This document shows, piece after piece, positions 1 through 7,070 of a stretch of 10,675 nucleotides of DNA (within the stretch, counting starts at the first letter, position 1; the number at the start of each line of letters is the position of its first letter). The stretch covers positions 1 to 10,675 of the forward strand of contig JAGWJK010000076.1 in assembly GCA_028865845.1 (NCBI GenBank), in the 5' to 3' direction. The DNA is from Rhizobiaceae bacterium. Its GTDB lineage: Bacteria > Pseudomonadota > Alphaproteobacteria > Rhizobiales > Rhizobiaceae. The notes beneath the pieces are model-generated. The model did no database searches. It worked only from the letters and a program-made list of their open reading frames with translations, and was not told the origin of the DNA. A program made the translations under genes and the position numbers.

Positions 1-781
1 CGCGGCGGAACGACAGCACGACCGGCAGCGTGATCTTGCCTTCGCGGAAGTCGTCGCCGACATTCTTGCCGAGATCGGCAGCCTTGCCGCCGTAATCGAG
101 TGCATCGTCGACAAGCTGGAAAGCGAGGCCGAGATTGGTGCCGTAGGACTTCAGCGCGTTGCGTTCGGCCTTGCCCGCATTGGCAACGATCGGGCCGACT
201 TCGGCAGCGGCGGCAAAAAGAGCCGCGGTCTTGGCGCGGATGACGGAGAGATAATCGTCTTCCGTCGTTTCCATGTTCTTCGAAACCGAAAGCTGCAGCA
301 CTTCGCCCTCGGCGATGACGCAGGCGGCCGAAGAGAGCACGTCGAGCGCTTCCAGCGAGCCGACCTCGACCATCATCCGGAATGCCTGGCCGAGCAGGAA
401 GTCGCCGACAAGCACGCTCGCCTGGTTGCCCCAGATCATCCGGGCCGTCGACTTGCCGCGGCGCAGATCGCTTTCGTCCACCACGTCGTCATGCAGCAAC
501 GTTGCCGTATGCAGGAATTCGACCGAGGTCGCGAGCTTGATATGATTGTCGCCCTGATAGTTGTAGAGCGCGGCGGACGCGATCGTCAGCATCGGCCGCA
601 GGCGCTTGCCGCCCGACGAGATCAGGTGCTCAGCAACCTCGGGAATCATCTGCACATCGGAGCCGGCTTTCGACAGGATGAGCTGGTTTACGCGTTCCAT
701 ATCCGCCTTGGTCAGATCCACCAATGGCTTGATGGAAGCCTGTTTATTCTTGCTTTCTTCAAGCGGTATCACGACGCCCAA
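1..781 (-). CDS. ispB: Polyprenyl (octa/decaprenyl) diphosphate synthase, 3' end outside window
   Basis: A trans-isoprenyl diphosphate synthase that extends farnesyl or geranylgeranyl diphosphate with isopentenyl diphosphate to make the quinone side chain, in the cytoplasm. About 260 residues are present; the gene runs off the left edge. Visible motifs are the first aspartate-rich motif, HDDVVDE with D98, D99 and D102, followed by SDLRR, and the second, LVDDALDYGG with D225, D226 and D229; both bind the Mg-diphosphate of the substrates. GGKRLRP lies near the N-terminus and GDDFREGKITLP near the cut end. The start is a TTG at 781-779, giving MGVVIPLEESKNKQ, chosen because AGGAG lies 9 nt upstream and no in-frame ATG precedes the conserved region. 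Rhizobia use ubiquinone-10, so the product is probably decaprenyl; the chain length cannot be read from sequence alone. It is divergent from the DUF2007 gene. Confidence 0.95.
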   Translation of the reverse strand, partial: MGVVIPLEESKNKQASIKPLVDLTKADMERVNQLILSKAGSDVQMIPEVAEHLISSGGKRLRPMLTIASAALYNYQGDNHIKLATSVEFLHTATLLHDDVVDESDLRRGKSTARMIWGNQASVLVGDFLLGQAFRMMVEVGSLEALDVLSSAACVIAEGEVLQLSVSKNMETTEDDYLSVIRAKTAALFAAAAEVGPIVANAGKAERNALKSYGTNLGLAFQLVDDALDYGGKAADLGKNVGDDFREGKITLPVVLSFRR

Positions 782-889
782 CGATCCGGACTCCTGTTCA
801 TTTTCTGCAAAGCACAATAAGAAGGGGCGAAAGAGGCGGCAAGAGGCGATTTGTCTCGTCGCGCAAATTTGACAGGAAACCCGAGGCTT
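782..889. promoter_or_regulatory. Divergent intergenic region between ispB and the DUF2007 gene
   Basis: These 108 bp must carry the 5' signals of both ispB (minus) and the DUF2007-methyltransferase unit (plus). Apart from the two ribosome binding sites, the middle is rich in purines on the plus strand (GAAGGGGCGAAAGAGG and on). I see no confident -35/-10 pair or inverted repeat, so promoter positions are not assigned. Confidence 0.5.
791..795 (-). promoter_or_regulatory. Ribosome binding site that supports the TTG start of ispB
   Basis: On the minus strand AGGAG lies 9 nt before the TTG at 781-779. A further in-frame TTG upstream has no comparable site. An out-of-frame ATG at 801-799 lies just upstream of this site and opens a 10-residue reading frame that runs across the TTG. 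Confidence 0.65.
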
Positions 890-1117
890 ATGCACGAACT
901 CATCCGCACCAATGACCCTGTTCTTCTCTCTTTTGCGGAGAGCCTGATGAAGGACGCCGGGATTCATTGTTTCATCGCGGATCAGGCCATGAGCATTCTT
1001 GAGGGCTCCCTCGGCATGCTGCCGCGTCGCTTCATGGTAGAGAACGACCGCATCGATCAGGCCCGGCGCATTCTGACCGATGCCGGGCTCGGCGACGAAC
1101 TTCGTCCGCTGCGCTGA
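890..1117 (+). CDS. DUF2007 small protein (putative signal-transducing protein)
   Basis: A 75-residue protein beginning MHELIRTNDPVLLSF. It matches the DUF2007 pattern: an N-terminal strand with a polar turn (IRTNDPV), a helix (AESLMKDAGI), a strand with an acidic turn (HCFIADQ), and a closing helix (QARRILTDAGL). The length is usual for the family. Its biochemical role is not known to me; family annotations call it a putative signal-transducing protein. There is no signal peptide or membrane segment, so it is probably cytoplasmic. The ATG at 890 is preferred over an upstream non-ATG start at 851 because the extension does not look like the family and GAGG sits 3 nt before the ATG. The stop is 9 nt before the methyltransferase start, so the two are probably one transcript. 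Confidence 0.85.
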   Translation: MHELIRTNDPVLLSFAESLMKDAGIHCFIADQAMSILEGSLGMLPRRFMVENDRIDQARRILTDAGLGDELRPLR

Positions 1118-1126
1118 GGCTTCGTC

Positions 1127-1903
1127 ATGGGCGATAAAGCAACCGAAACGGTCGATGCTTTTCATCGCGGCGCCTTCCATATCGTCCAGCCGAAGGGCCG
1201 AGGCCATCGCTCGGGAATGGATGCGATGCTGCTCGCCGCACTGGTGGCCGATGACCGCAGCATTCGGGTTGCCGATCTTGGTGCGGGTGCCGGAGCTGCC
1301 GGCATGGCGGTGGCATCGCGGCTCGACCTTGCGGATGTTGTCCTGTTCGAGCGTTCGGCGGAGATGGCCGAGTTTGCCCGAAAGAGCCTGCTGCTTGAGG
1401 AAAATGCCCGCTTTGCGAGCCGTGTCGCGGTCGTCGAAGCCGACGTCACCCTCGTCGGTGGCGCCCGTAACGACGCAGGCCTGATCGACGACAGCTTTCA
1501 CCACGTCATCATGAACCCGCCCTTCAACGACGCCAGCGACCGGTTGACGCCGGACGCACTGAAGGCGGAAGCGCATGCGATGACCGATGACCTGTTCGAG
1601 CGCTGGGTGCGCACCGCGGGCGCCATCATGATCCCCGGCGGCCAGCTGTCGCTGATTGCCCGGCCCCAGTCGATCGGCGAGATCATTGCCGCCTGCGGCC
1701 GCCGTTTCGGCGGCATCGAGATCACGCCGGTTCATCCCCGCGAGGGGGAGAACGCGGTGCGGATCCTGGTGACGGCCATCAAGGGCTCGCGGGCGCGGCT
1801 GACGCTGCGCGCGCCGCTCGTCATGCACGGCGAGGGAACGCATAAGTTCTCGGATTTCGTCGACGATCTGAACAATGGCCGCGCCGCTTATGCGCGGAAA
1901 TGA
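1127..1903 (+). CDS. TrmN6-like SAM-dependent N6-adenine methyltransferase
   Basis: A 258-residue Rossmann-fold methyltransferase. The SAM-binding motif I is DLGAGAG (residues 50-56) and the catalytic motif IV is NPPF (130-133), the form typical of enzymes acting on exocyclic amino groups of adenine. An N-terminal segment (FHIVQPKGRGHRSGMDAMLLAA) and a C-terminal segment (RLTLRAPLVMHGEGTHKFSDF) line up with E. coli TrmN6 (YfiC), which makes m6A at position 37 of tRNA1(Val). That substrate is inferred from family resemblance; other tRNA, rRNA or protein targets cannot be excluded. The ATG at 1127 has GAGG about 7 nt upstream and follows the DUF2007 stop by 9 nt. The gene ends 6 bp before the stop of the convergent mntH, with no terminator between. 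Confidence 0.85.
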   Translation: MGDKATETVDAFHRGAFHIVQPKGRGHRSGMDAMLLAALVADDRSIRVADLGAGAGAAGMAVASRLDLADVVLFERSAEMAEFARKSLLLEENARFASRVAVVEADVTLVGGARNDAGLIDDSFHHVIMNPPFNDASDRLTPDALKAEAHAMTDDLFERWVRTAGAIMIPGGQLSLIARPQSIGEIIAACGRRFGGIEITPVHPREGENAVRILVTAIKGSRARLTLRAPLVMHGEGTHKFSDFVDDLNNGRAAYARK

Positions 1904-1909
1904 GCAGCG

Positions 1910-3244
1910 TCAAAAAGCGTCGAAAATCAGCTTGATATTCAGCGCTGCGATGATGAAAGCGATCACATAGGCGATCGCGCTCAGCCAGCGCGGCGCGACG
2001 AGCTCGCCCATCTTGGCTTTGTTGGCGGTGAACATCACCAGCGGAAAGACGGCAAAGGAAAGCTGCAGGCTGAGCACGACCTGGGTGAGGATCAGCAATT
2101 CGGCAGTGCCGGCATCGCCGAACCAGATGGTGACGATACCCGCCGGGATAATCGCCAGCGCGCGGGTGACCATGCGGCGTACCCACGGCTTGATCTTCAG
2201 CTGCAGGAAACCTTCCATGACGATCTGTCCGGCAAGCGTCGCCGTTACTGTCGAATTCAAGCCGCAACAGAGCAGCGCGATGCCAAAGAGCGTCGGTGCG
2301 ATCGACAGGCCGAGCAGCGGCGCCAGCAGCGATTCCGCCTGTGCCAGCTCGACGATATCGGTCCGTCCGTGCGCGTGGAAGGCGGCTGCCGCGAGGATGA
2401 GAATGGAGGCGTTGATCAAAAGGGCGAAGGTGAGAGCCACGGTCGAGTCGATCGTCGCAAAGACCAGCGCCTCTTTCTTCTCTGGCAACGTATGGCCGAA
2501 AGCCCGCGTCTGCACGATGCCGGAATGCAGATAAAGATTATGCGGCATGACCGTCGCACCGAGAATACCGAGCGCGAGATAGAGCATGTCCGGATCGCGG
2601 ATGATCTGCGTAGTCGGCAAGAAGCCCCTGACGACACCGCCCCAGTCTGGGTCGGCGAGCAGCACCTGTACGCCGAAACAGATAGCGATGACGCCGAGCA
2701 GCGTGATGATCAGCGCCTCCACCCAGCGGAAGCCAAGACGTTGCAGGCCGAGGATCAGAAAGACGTCGAGGGCGGTCAGAAGCACGCCGAGTTCCAGCGG
2801 CAGGCCGAAAACAAGATTGAGGCCGATCGCGGTGCCGACGACTTCCGCAATGTCAGTGGCGATGATGGCGATTTCCGCCATGGCCCAGAGGGGCACGGAG
2901 ACGAAGCGCGGGAAGGCATCGCGGCATGCCTGGGCGAGATCGCGCCCTGTCGCGATCGCCAGCCGCGCGCACAGCGCCTGCAGAATGACGGCCATGATAT
3001 TGGACATCAGGGCGACGGTGAGCAGCGCGTAACCGAATTTTGAACCACCGGCGAGCGACGTCGCCCAGTTGCCGGGGTCCATGTAGCCGACGGCAACGAG
3101 ATAACCCGGGCCTGCGAAAGCGGCGACGCGGCGAAGCATCGAGCCGCCCTTTGCGGTTTCGACCGAGCGATAGACATCGGAAAGAGTGGCCTCTTGCCGA
3201 TCATGTCGCCAGCCCGCATCGGGCTTGGGTTTCATGATATCCAT
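1910..3244 (-). CDS. mntH: Nramp-family divalent metal (Mn2+) transporter MntH
   Basis: A 444-residue inner-membrane protein of the Nramp family, which imports Mn2+ (and Fe2+) with protons. The signature of the unwound first transmembrane helix, DPGNW, is at residues 56-60 (D56 and N59 are metal ligands in characterised Nramps), and the helix 6 signature MPHN is at 233-236 (M233 ligand, H235 proton path). About eleven hydrophobic segments are visible, usual for bacterial members. The start is ATG 3244-3242 (MDIMKPKP), with AGGA 5 nt upstream. The frame stays open for 83 more codons, but that stretch is not Nramp-like and covers the promoter. The N-terminal 35 residues are polar and cytoplasmic. 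Regulation is likely by a manganese-responsive Fur-family protein (Mur) acting on the inverted repeats upstream; that is inference. Confidence 0.96.
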   Translation of the reverse strand: MDIMKPKPDAGWRHDRQEATLSDVYRSVETAKGGSMLRRVAAFAGPGYLVAVGYMDPGNWATSLAGGSKFGYALLTVALMSNIMAVILQALCARLAIATGRDLAQACRDAFPRFVSVPLWAMAEIAIIATDIAEVVGTAIGLNLVFGLPLELGVLLTALDVFLILGLQRLGFRWVEALIITLLGVIAICFGVQVLLADPDWGGVVRGFLPTTQIIRDPDMLYLALGILGATVMPHNLYLHSGIVQTRAFGHTLPEKKEALVFATIDSTVALTFALLINASILILAAAAFHAHGRTDIVELAQAESLLAPLLGLSIAPTLFGIALLCCGLNSTVTATLAGQIVMEGFLQLKIKPWVRRMVTRALAIIPAGIVTIWFGDAGTAELLILTQVVLSLQLSFAVFPLVMFTANKAKMGELVAPRWLSAIAYVIAFIIAALNIKLIFDAF

Positions 3245-3286
3245 GGGAGTCCTGCGGAGTATCGTAGTATGAGAGATAGGCGTTTT

Positions 3287-3328
3287 AGAATGATAATGCA
3301 ATTCATTCGCAACAGGGAAAATCATTCT
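3287..3328 (-). promoter_or_regulatory. Candidate metal-regulator operator of mntH
   Basis: Two perfect 8-bp arms, AGAATGAT (3287-3294) and ATCATTCT (3321-3328), flank an imperfect palindrome TGCAATTCATTCGCA (3297-3311) that pairs at five of seven positions around its centre. The hexamer GAATGA occurs three times counting both strands. AT-rich TGC..GCA palindromes are the type of site bound by Fur/Mur proteins of rhizobia, and mntH is a known Mur target in Bradyrhizobium; the assignment here is inference. A possible mntH promoter overlaps it: TTGCAT (3301-3296) and TATCTC (3278-3273) on the minus strand, 17 bp apart. Confidence 0.5.
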
Positions 3329-3439
3329 CCGATCATCGCGCCGGTGTTGTGGCATTCCTGCAATTGCCGCTATGGGTCCGGATTCGGTCTTCGCGGCGAC
3401 ACGCTTTCGCCTTTCGGACGTTGAAGAACAGAGACAAAG

Positions 3440-3458
3440 CAATTTAGGCGGCAAATTG
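3440..3458. repeat. Short inverted repeat upstream of the S49 peptidase gene
   Basis: CAATTT (3440-3445) and AAATTG (3453-3458) are perfect 6-bp arms around a 7-nt GC-rich spacer, about 75 bp before the peptidase start. It could be an operator half-site pair or chance in AT-rich DNA. I do not recognise the regulator. Confidence 0.3.
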
Positions 3459-3532
3459 AGATCATGGATGTTGCGTTCGCCATTTCCATGCATACATCAC
3501 CGACAACAGACATCATGATACAGGTATGACGA

Positions 3533-4393
3533 ATGGCTGGTTTTTTCAGGCGTATGCTTCCGAAGCGGTTTCGCAAGGAAAGGACTGTTGTTCCCGTCGT
3601 TCGGCTAAGCGGCGTCATTGCCTCCGGCGGCGGTCCGCTGCGGCAGTCGCTCAATCTTGTCGGTGTCGCACAGGCATTGGAAAAGGCGTTCGGTATGAAG
3701 GGCGCGCCCGCGGTTGCCATCGTCGTCAATTCGCCGGGCGGCTCGCCGGTGCAATCGCGCCTGATCTACAATCGCATTCGTGAGCTGGCTCGCGAGAAAG
3801 AAAAGAAAGTCCTGGTTTTCGTCGAGGACGTGGCGGCATCGGGCGGTTACATGATCGCGCTTGCCGGCGATGAGATCATTGCCGATGCCACCTCCATCGT
3901 CGGCTCGATCGGCGTCGTCTCCGGCGGCTTCGGGTTTCCGGAACTGCTGAAGAAGCTCGGTGTCGAACGCCGCGTCTACACCGCCGGCGAAAACAAGGTG
4001 ATCCTCGATCCGTTCCAGCCGGAGAAGGAAAAGGACATCGAATATCTGAAAAGCCTGCAGCTTGAGATCCACAAGGTCTTCATCGACATGGTGAAGGAAC
4101 GTCGCAGGGGCAAGCTGACCGACGACGATACCGTGTTCTCCGGCCTGTTCTGGACCGGCACGCGCGGACTCGAACTCGGCCTGATCGACGGGCTCGGCGA
4201 CCTCAGGCAGGAATTGAAGAAGCGGTACGGCGACAAGACCAAGCTGGAGCTGGTCACCACGCCGCGCAGCCTGTTCGGCCGCAAGGCGCCCGGCATCTCC
4301 CTCTCGGGCTTGGACGGCATCGGCGCCGGCCTCGCCTCCGGTCTTGCGGAAGTGGCCGAGGAGAAGGCATTGTGGGGCCGATACGGATTGTAA
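3533..4393 (+). CDS. S49 family (SppA/SohB-type) serine-lysine peptidase
   Basis: A 286-residue peptidase of clan SK, the family that degrades signal peptides and membrane-protein fragments. Visible features are the oxyanion region VVNSPGGS (65-71), the nucleophile in ASGGYMIALAGDEI (S103), and AGENKVILDPF with K155 as general base. The Ser-Lys spacing of 52 equals that of Bacillus subtilis SppA as I recall it. PTSIVGSIGVVSG-like sequence (ATSIVGSIGVVSGG, 119-132) is also typical. The length is that of the single-domain type, not the roughly 600-residue E. coli SppA. Unusually there is no clear signal peptide or transmembrane helix: the N-terminus is basic (FFRRMLPKRFRKERT), so membrane contact may be peripheral or through the next gene. 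ATG 3533 follows a weak AGG at 8 nt; ATG 3526 is out of frame. The 63-residue membrane-protein gene starts 16 nt downstream, probably in the same operon. Confidence 0.93.
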   Translation: MAGFFRRMLPKRFRKERTVVPVVRLSGVIASGGGPLRQSLNLVGVAQALEKAFGMKGAPAVAIVVNSPGGSPVQSRLIYNRIRELAREKEKKVLVFVEDVAASGGYMIALAGDEIIADATSIVGSIGVVSGGFGFPELLKKLGVERRVYTAGENKVILDPFQPEKEKDIEYLKSLQLEIHKVFIDMVKERRRGKLTDDDTVFSGLFWTGTRGLELGLIDGLGDLRQELKKRYGDKTKLELVTTPRSLFGRKAPGISLSGLDGIGAGLASGLAEVAEEKALWGRYGL

Positions 4394-4409
4394 TCGGGAG
4401 TACGGCGTG

Positions 4410-4601
4410 ATGCCGCAGATCGTCTTCCTTGCTGTTGCTGTCGGCGGTCTCTGGCTGCTCTATCGCCGCTTCGTGCGCGAAGCGAGAAAACTCTCGGAAA
4501 AATCCCGGCGTACCGAAAGCGAGCGCCGGACCGGCGCGATCGGCACGCTGGTCAAGGACCCGAAGACGGGGGAATACCGCGTCAAGCGCGATGACGAGTA
4601 G
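4410..4601 (+). CDS. Small single-pass membrane protein, downstream partner of S49 peptidase
   Basis: A 63-residue protein of unknown function. Residues 2-18 (PQIVFLAVAVGGLWLLY) form one hydrophobic helix, followed at once by a strongly basic stretch (RRFVREARKLSEKSRR), so by the positive-inside rule the C-terminal part faces the cytoplasm. The tail ends in TGAIGTLVKDPKTGEYRVKRDDE. GGGAG lies 9 nt before the ATG and 6 nt before an in-frame GTG at 4407, so either could be the start; I chose the ATG. It follows the peptidase by 16 nt, which suggests co-transcription and perhaps a role in bringing that signal-less peptidase to the membrane; the latter is inference. Confidence 0.75.
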   Translation: MPQIVFLAVAVGGLWLLYRRFVREARKLSEKSRRTESERRTGAIGTLVKDPKTGEYRVKRDDE

Positions 4602-4626
4602 ATTTAATAGCCATGTATCCACATGA

Positions 4627-4653
4627 ATGATATACAGATGAAAAGTATATCAT
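4627..4653 (+). promoter_or_regulatory. Perfect inverted-repeat operator of the vapBC module
   Basis: ATGATATAC (4627-4635) and GTATATCAT (4645-4653) are exact 9-bp reverse complements around a 9-nt spacer. The right arm touches the vapB ribosome binding site (GGAG 4654-4657, 6 nt before the ATG), so bound protein would block transcription start or the leader. VapB/VapC complexes typically repress their own promoter through such repeats; the role is inferred from position. It is not a terminator: the arms are AT-rich, with no T-tract. Confidence 0.8.
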
Positions 4654-4663
4654 GGAGTGATCG

Positions 4664-4894
4664 ATGCAAGTCGCAAAATGGGGGAATAGTCTGGCAATTC
4701 GTATTCCCGCTTCCGTTGTAGAAGCCTTGGAACTCAAGGAAGGCGACGACATCGTCGTGCGCATCGGAGAAAACGGTTCTTTTGAAATCGAGCGGGATGA
4801 CAGCCGGCAGAAAGCCTTGGAAAAGGTCAAATCGTTCAAGTTCAAACTGCCTGATGATTGGAAGTTTGATCGTGATGAAGCAAATGCGCGATGA
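4664..4894 (+). CDS. vapB: AbrB/MazE-fold antitoxin (VapB type)
   Basis: A 76-residue antitoxin. Residues 1-45 form the swapped-hairpin AbrB/SpoVT DNA-binding domain: MQVAKWGNSLAIRIPASVVEALELKEGDDIVVRI is close to the family consensus. Residues 46-76 are charged and include KSFKFKLPDDWKFDRDEANAR, the kind of flexible tail that wraps around and inhibits the partner toxin. GGAG precedes the ATG by 6 nt. The TGA overlaps the toxin ATG by 4 bp (ATGA), giving translational coupling. It probably represses its own promoter through the repeat just upstream. G+C is lower than in neighbours (30 of 60 bases in 4681-4740, against 40 of 60 in a sampled stretch of glyQ), which suggests acquisition by transfer. 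Confidence 0.92.
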   Translation: MQVAKWGNSLAIRIPASVVEALELKEGDDIVVRIGENGSFEIERDDSRQKALEKVKSFKFKLPDDWKFDRDEANAR

Positions 4895-5298
4895 CCCGAT
4901 CGGCGCGCAATTTTCTCGACACAAATATTCTCATTTACGCGTTTGCAGACGAAGCGCGTACGGAAAAAGCGCAGTCGCTGCTCGCTGAGCCATTCGTCGT
5001 AAGCGTGCAGGCGCTCAGCGAATTCGCTAATGTCAGTCGCAAAAAGCTTGGTGTGCCGTGGATGGACATCCAAGAGGCGATAAAGACGATAGTCAAACTG
5101 TCTGCAACCATCGTTCCCATTGATGAGAAGATGACCTTGGCCGCTCTCGTGCTCGCAGAGCGCTACAAATTCCCGTTTTACGATGCGCTGATGGTAGCAG
5201 CGGCGCTCGAAGCGAACTGTGAACGATTTTATTCTGAAGATCTACATCACGGTTTGCTCGTAGAGATGCATCTGACCGTTACAAATCCGTTCAGATAG
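4891..5298 (+). CDS. vapC: PIN-domain ribonuclease toxin (VapC type)
   Basis: A 135-residue PIN-domain toxin, a Mg2+-dependent RNase that stops translation when not bound by VapB; known family members cut initiator tRNA or 23S rRNA, and the target here is unknown. The acidic active-site residues are in place: D10 in FLDTNIL, E44 in ALSEFANV, D98 in FPFYDALMVAAA and D117 in YSEDLHHG. The protein has the full usual length with no frameshift, so the toxin looks functional. It overlaps vapB by 4 bp. Sampled G+C is low for this window (28 of 60 bases in 5041-5100). No transposase or integrase lies nearby. Confidence 0.93.
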   Translation: MTRSARNFLDTNILIYAFADEARTEKAQSLLAEPFVVSVQALSEFANVSRKKLGVPWMDIQEAIKTIVKLSATIVPIDEKMTLAALVLAERYKFPFYDALMVAAALEANCERFYSEDLHHGLLVEMHLTVTNPFR

Positions 5299-5384
5299 GC
5301 CTTTGTGAAAAACGCTTATTGACCCCTGTCTTCCATCGTGGCACCTGTCGCGCCAACATAAACGGTAGATAGTGACTGCTTTCC

Positions 5385-6344
<960 letters not shown>

Positions 6345-6428
6345 GAATAGAGATAGCCCGAAAGCCGAGTGACAAGGCGCAAGAAGCCGCATAACGTTGC
6401 GTCAATTGCAGTCGCTGGGGGATTCGCG

Positions 6429-6980
6429 ATGTATATTGTTCTTGCGATCATCGTTTTGATCGCGCTGTACGCCGTCTTTACTTACAACGGACTGGTTCGT
6501 GCCCGGCAGGTGGCAGAGGAAGCCTGGTCCGGTATCGATGTACAGCTCAAGCGCCGTGCCGACCTCATTCCCAACCTTATCGAGACCGTTAAGGGCTATG
6601 CCACGCACGAAAAGACCACGCTCGAGGAAGTGATCGCCATGCGCAACAAGGCGCAGGCGGTTCCGTCGGGCGACGTTGCCGCGCGTGGCCAGGCGGAAGG
6701 GCTCCTGTCGCAGGCGCTTGGCCGTGTCATCGCACTTGCCGAGGCCTATCCCGACCTCAAGGCGAATACCAATTTCCTCGAATTGCAGCGCTCGCTCGAA
6801 GGCATCGAAGGCGAGATCCAGATGTCGCGGCGCTATTACAACGGCGCGGCAAGGGACCTGAACGTCAAGGTCGAAAGCTTCCCCTCGAACCTCATCGCCG
6901 GTCAGTTCGGCTTCGCCAAGCGTGACTTCTTCGAAATCACCAACGAAGCCGATCGCGCTGTCCCCTCCGTCAAGTTCTGA
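6429..6980 (+). CDS. lemA: LemA family membrane protein
   Basis: A 183-residue LemA protein. An N-terminal hydrophobic helix (MYIVLAIIVLIALYAVF, 1-17) anchors it in the inner membrane and the rest is a helical bundle. The hallmark is at 18-60: YNGLVRARQVAEEAWSGIDV then QLKRRADLIPNLIETVKGYA. NTNFLELQRSLEGIEGEIQMSRRYYN follows further on. The molecular function is not established; LemA is often encoded next to DUF2207/TPM-domain membrane proteins and thought to act in the envelope. I chose ATG 6429 over GTG 6369, because GGGGG lies about 7 nt upstream and residue 1 then begins the membrane helix. The usual partner, a DUF2207 protein, is encoded 1.4 kb downstream after aroA. Confidence 0.93.
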   Translation: MYIVLAIIVLIALYAVFTYNGLVRARQVAEEAWSGIDVQLKRRADLIPNLIETVKGYATHEKTTLEEVIAMRNKAQAVPSGDVAARGQAEGLLSQALGRVIALAEAYPDLKANTNFLELQRSLEGIEGEIQMSRRYYNGAARDLNVKVESFPSNLIAGQFGFAKRDFFEITNEADRAVPSVKF

Positions 6981-7070
6981 GATTTTTCCTATCGATTTTG
7001 CGCATGAGGCGGTAAAGGAAGCCGACCGCGGACCACTGTGCCCGCCACCTTTGCTGAATTGAAGAGATTG

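Larger units (their letters stand above)
3245..3532. promoter_or_regulatory. Divergent control region between mntH and the S49 peptidase gene
   Basis: This 288-bp stretch is the longest non-coding interval in the window and is richer in A+T than its surroundings at both ends. The mntH side carries a cluster of inverted repeats (separate entry). The middle has a possible nested hairpin: GTCCG 3376-3380 with CGGAC 3415-3419, and inside it GGCGA 3395-3399 with TCGCC 3407-3411. The peptidase side has CAATTT/AAATTG arms. No good coding sequence is present on either strand. Confidence 0.6.

Noticed and set aside
3245..3493. N-terminal extension of 83 codons on mntH
   Set aside because: The frame is open, but the encoded peptide is not Nramp-like, and it would place the operator and promoter-like sequences inside the coding region. 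The ATG at 3244 has an AGGA 5 nt upstream.
5319..5347. TTGACC as -35 of a glyQ promoter
   Set aside because: No acceptable -10 sequence occurs 16-18 bp downstream.
6369..6428. GTG start 20 codons upstream for lemA
   Set aside because: No Shine-Dalgarno sequence precedes it, and LemA proteins start right at the membrane helix, as from ATG 6429.
7038..7070. GTG start 11 codons upstream for aroA
   Set aside because: Its nearest purine-rich site (AGGAAG) is about 17 nt away, while GAAGAG lies at good distance from the ATGs at 7071/7074. Not fully excluded.
6981..7070. GCGGT/ACCGC hairpin after lemA as terminator
   Set aside because: The stem is only 5 bp with no following T-run; in GC-rich DNA it is not above chance.
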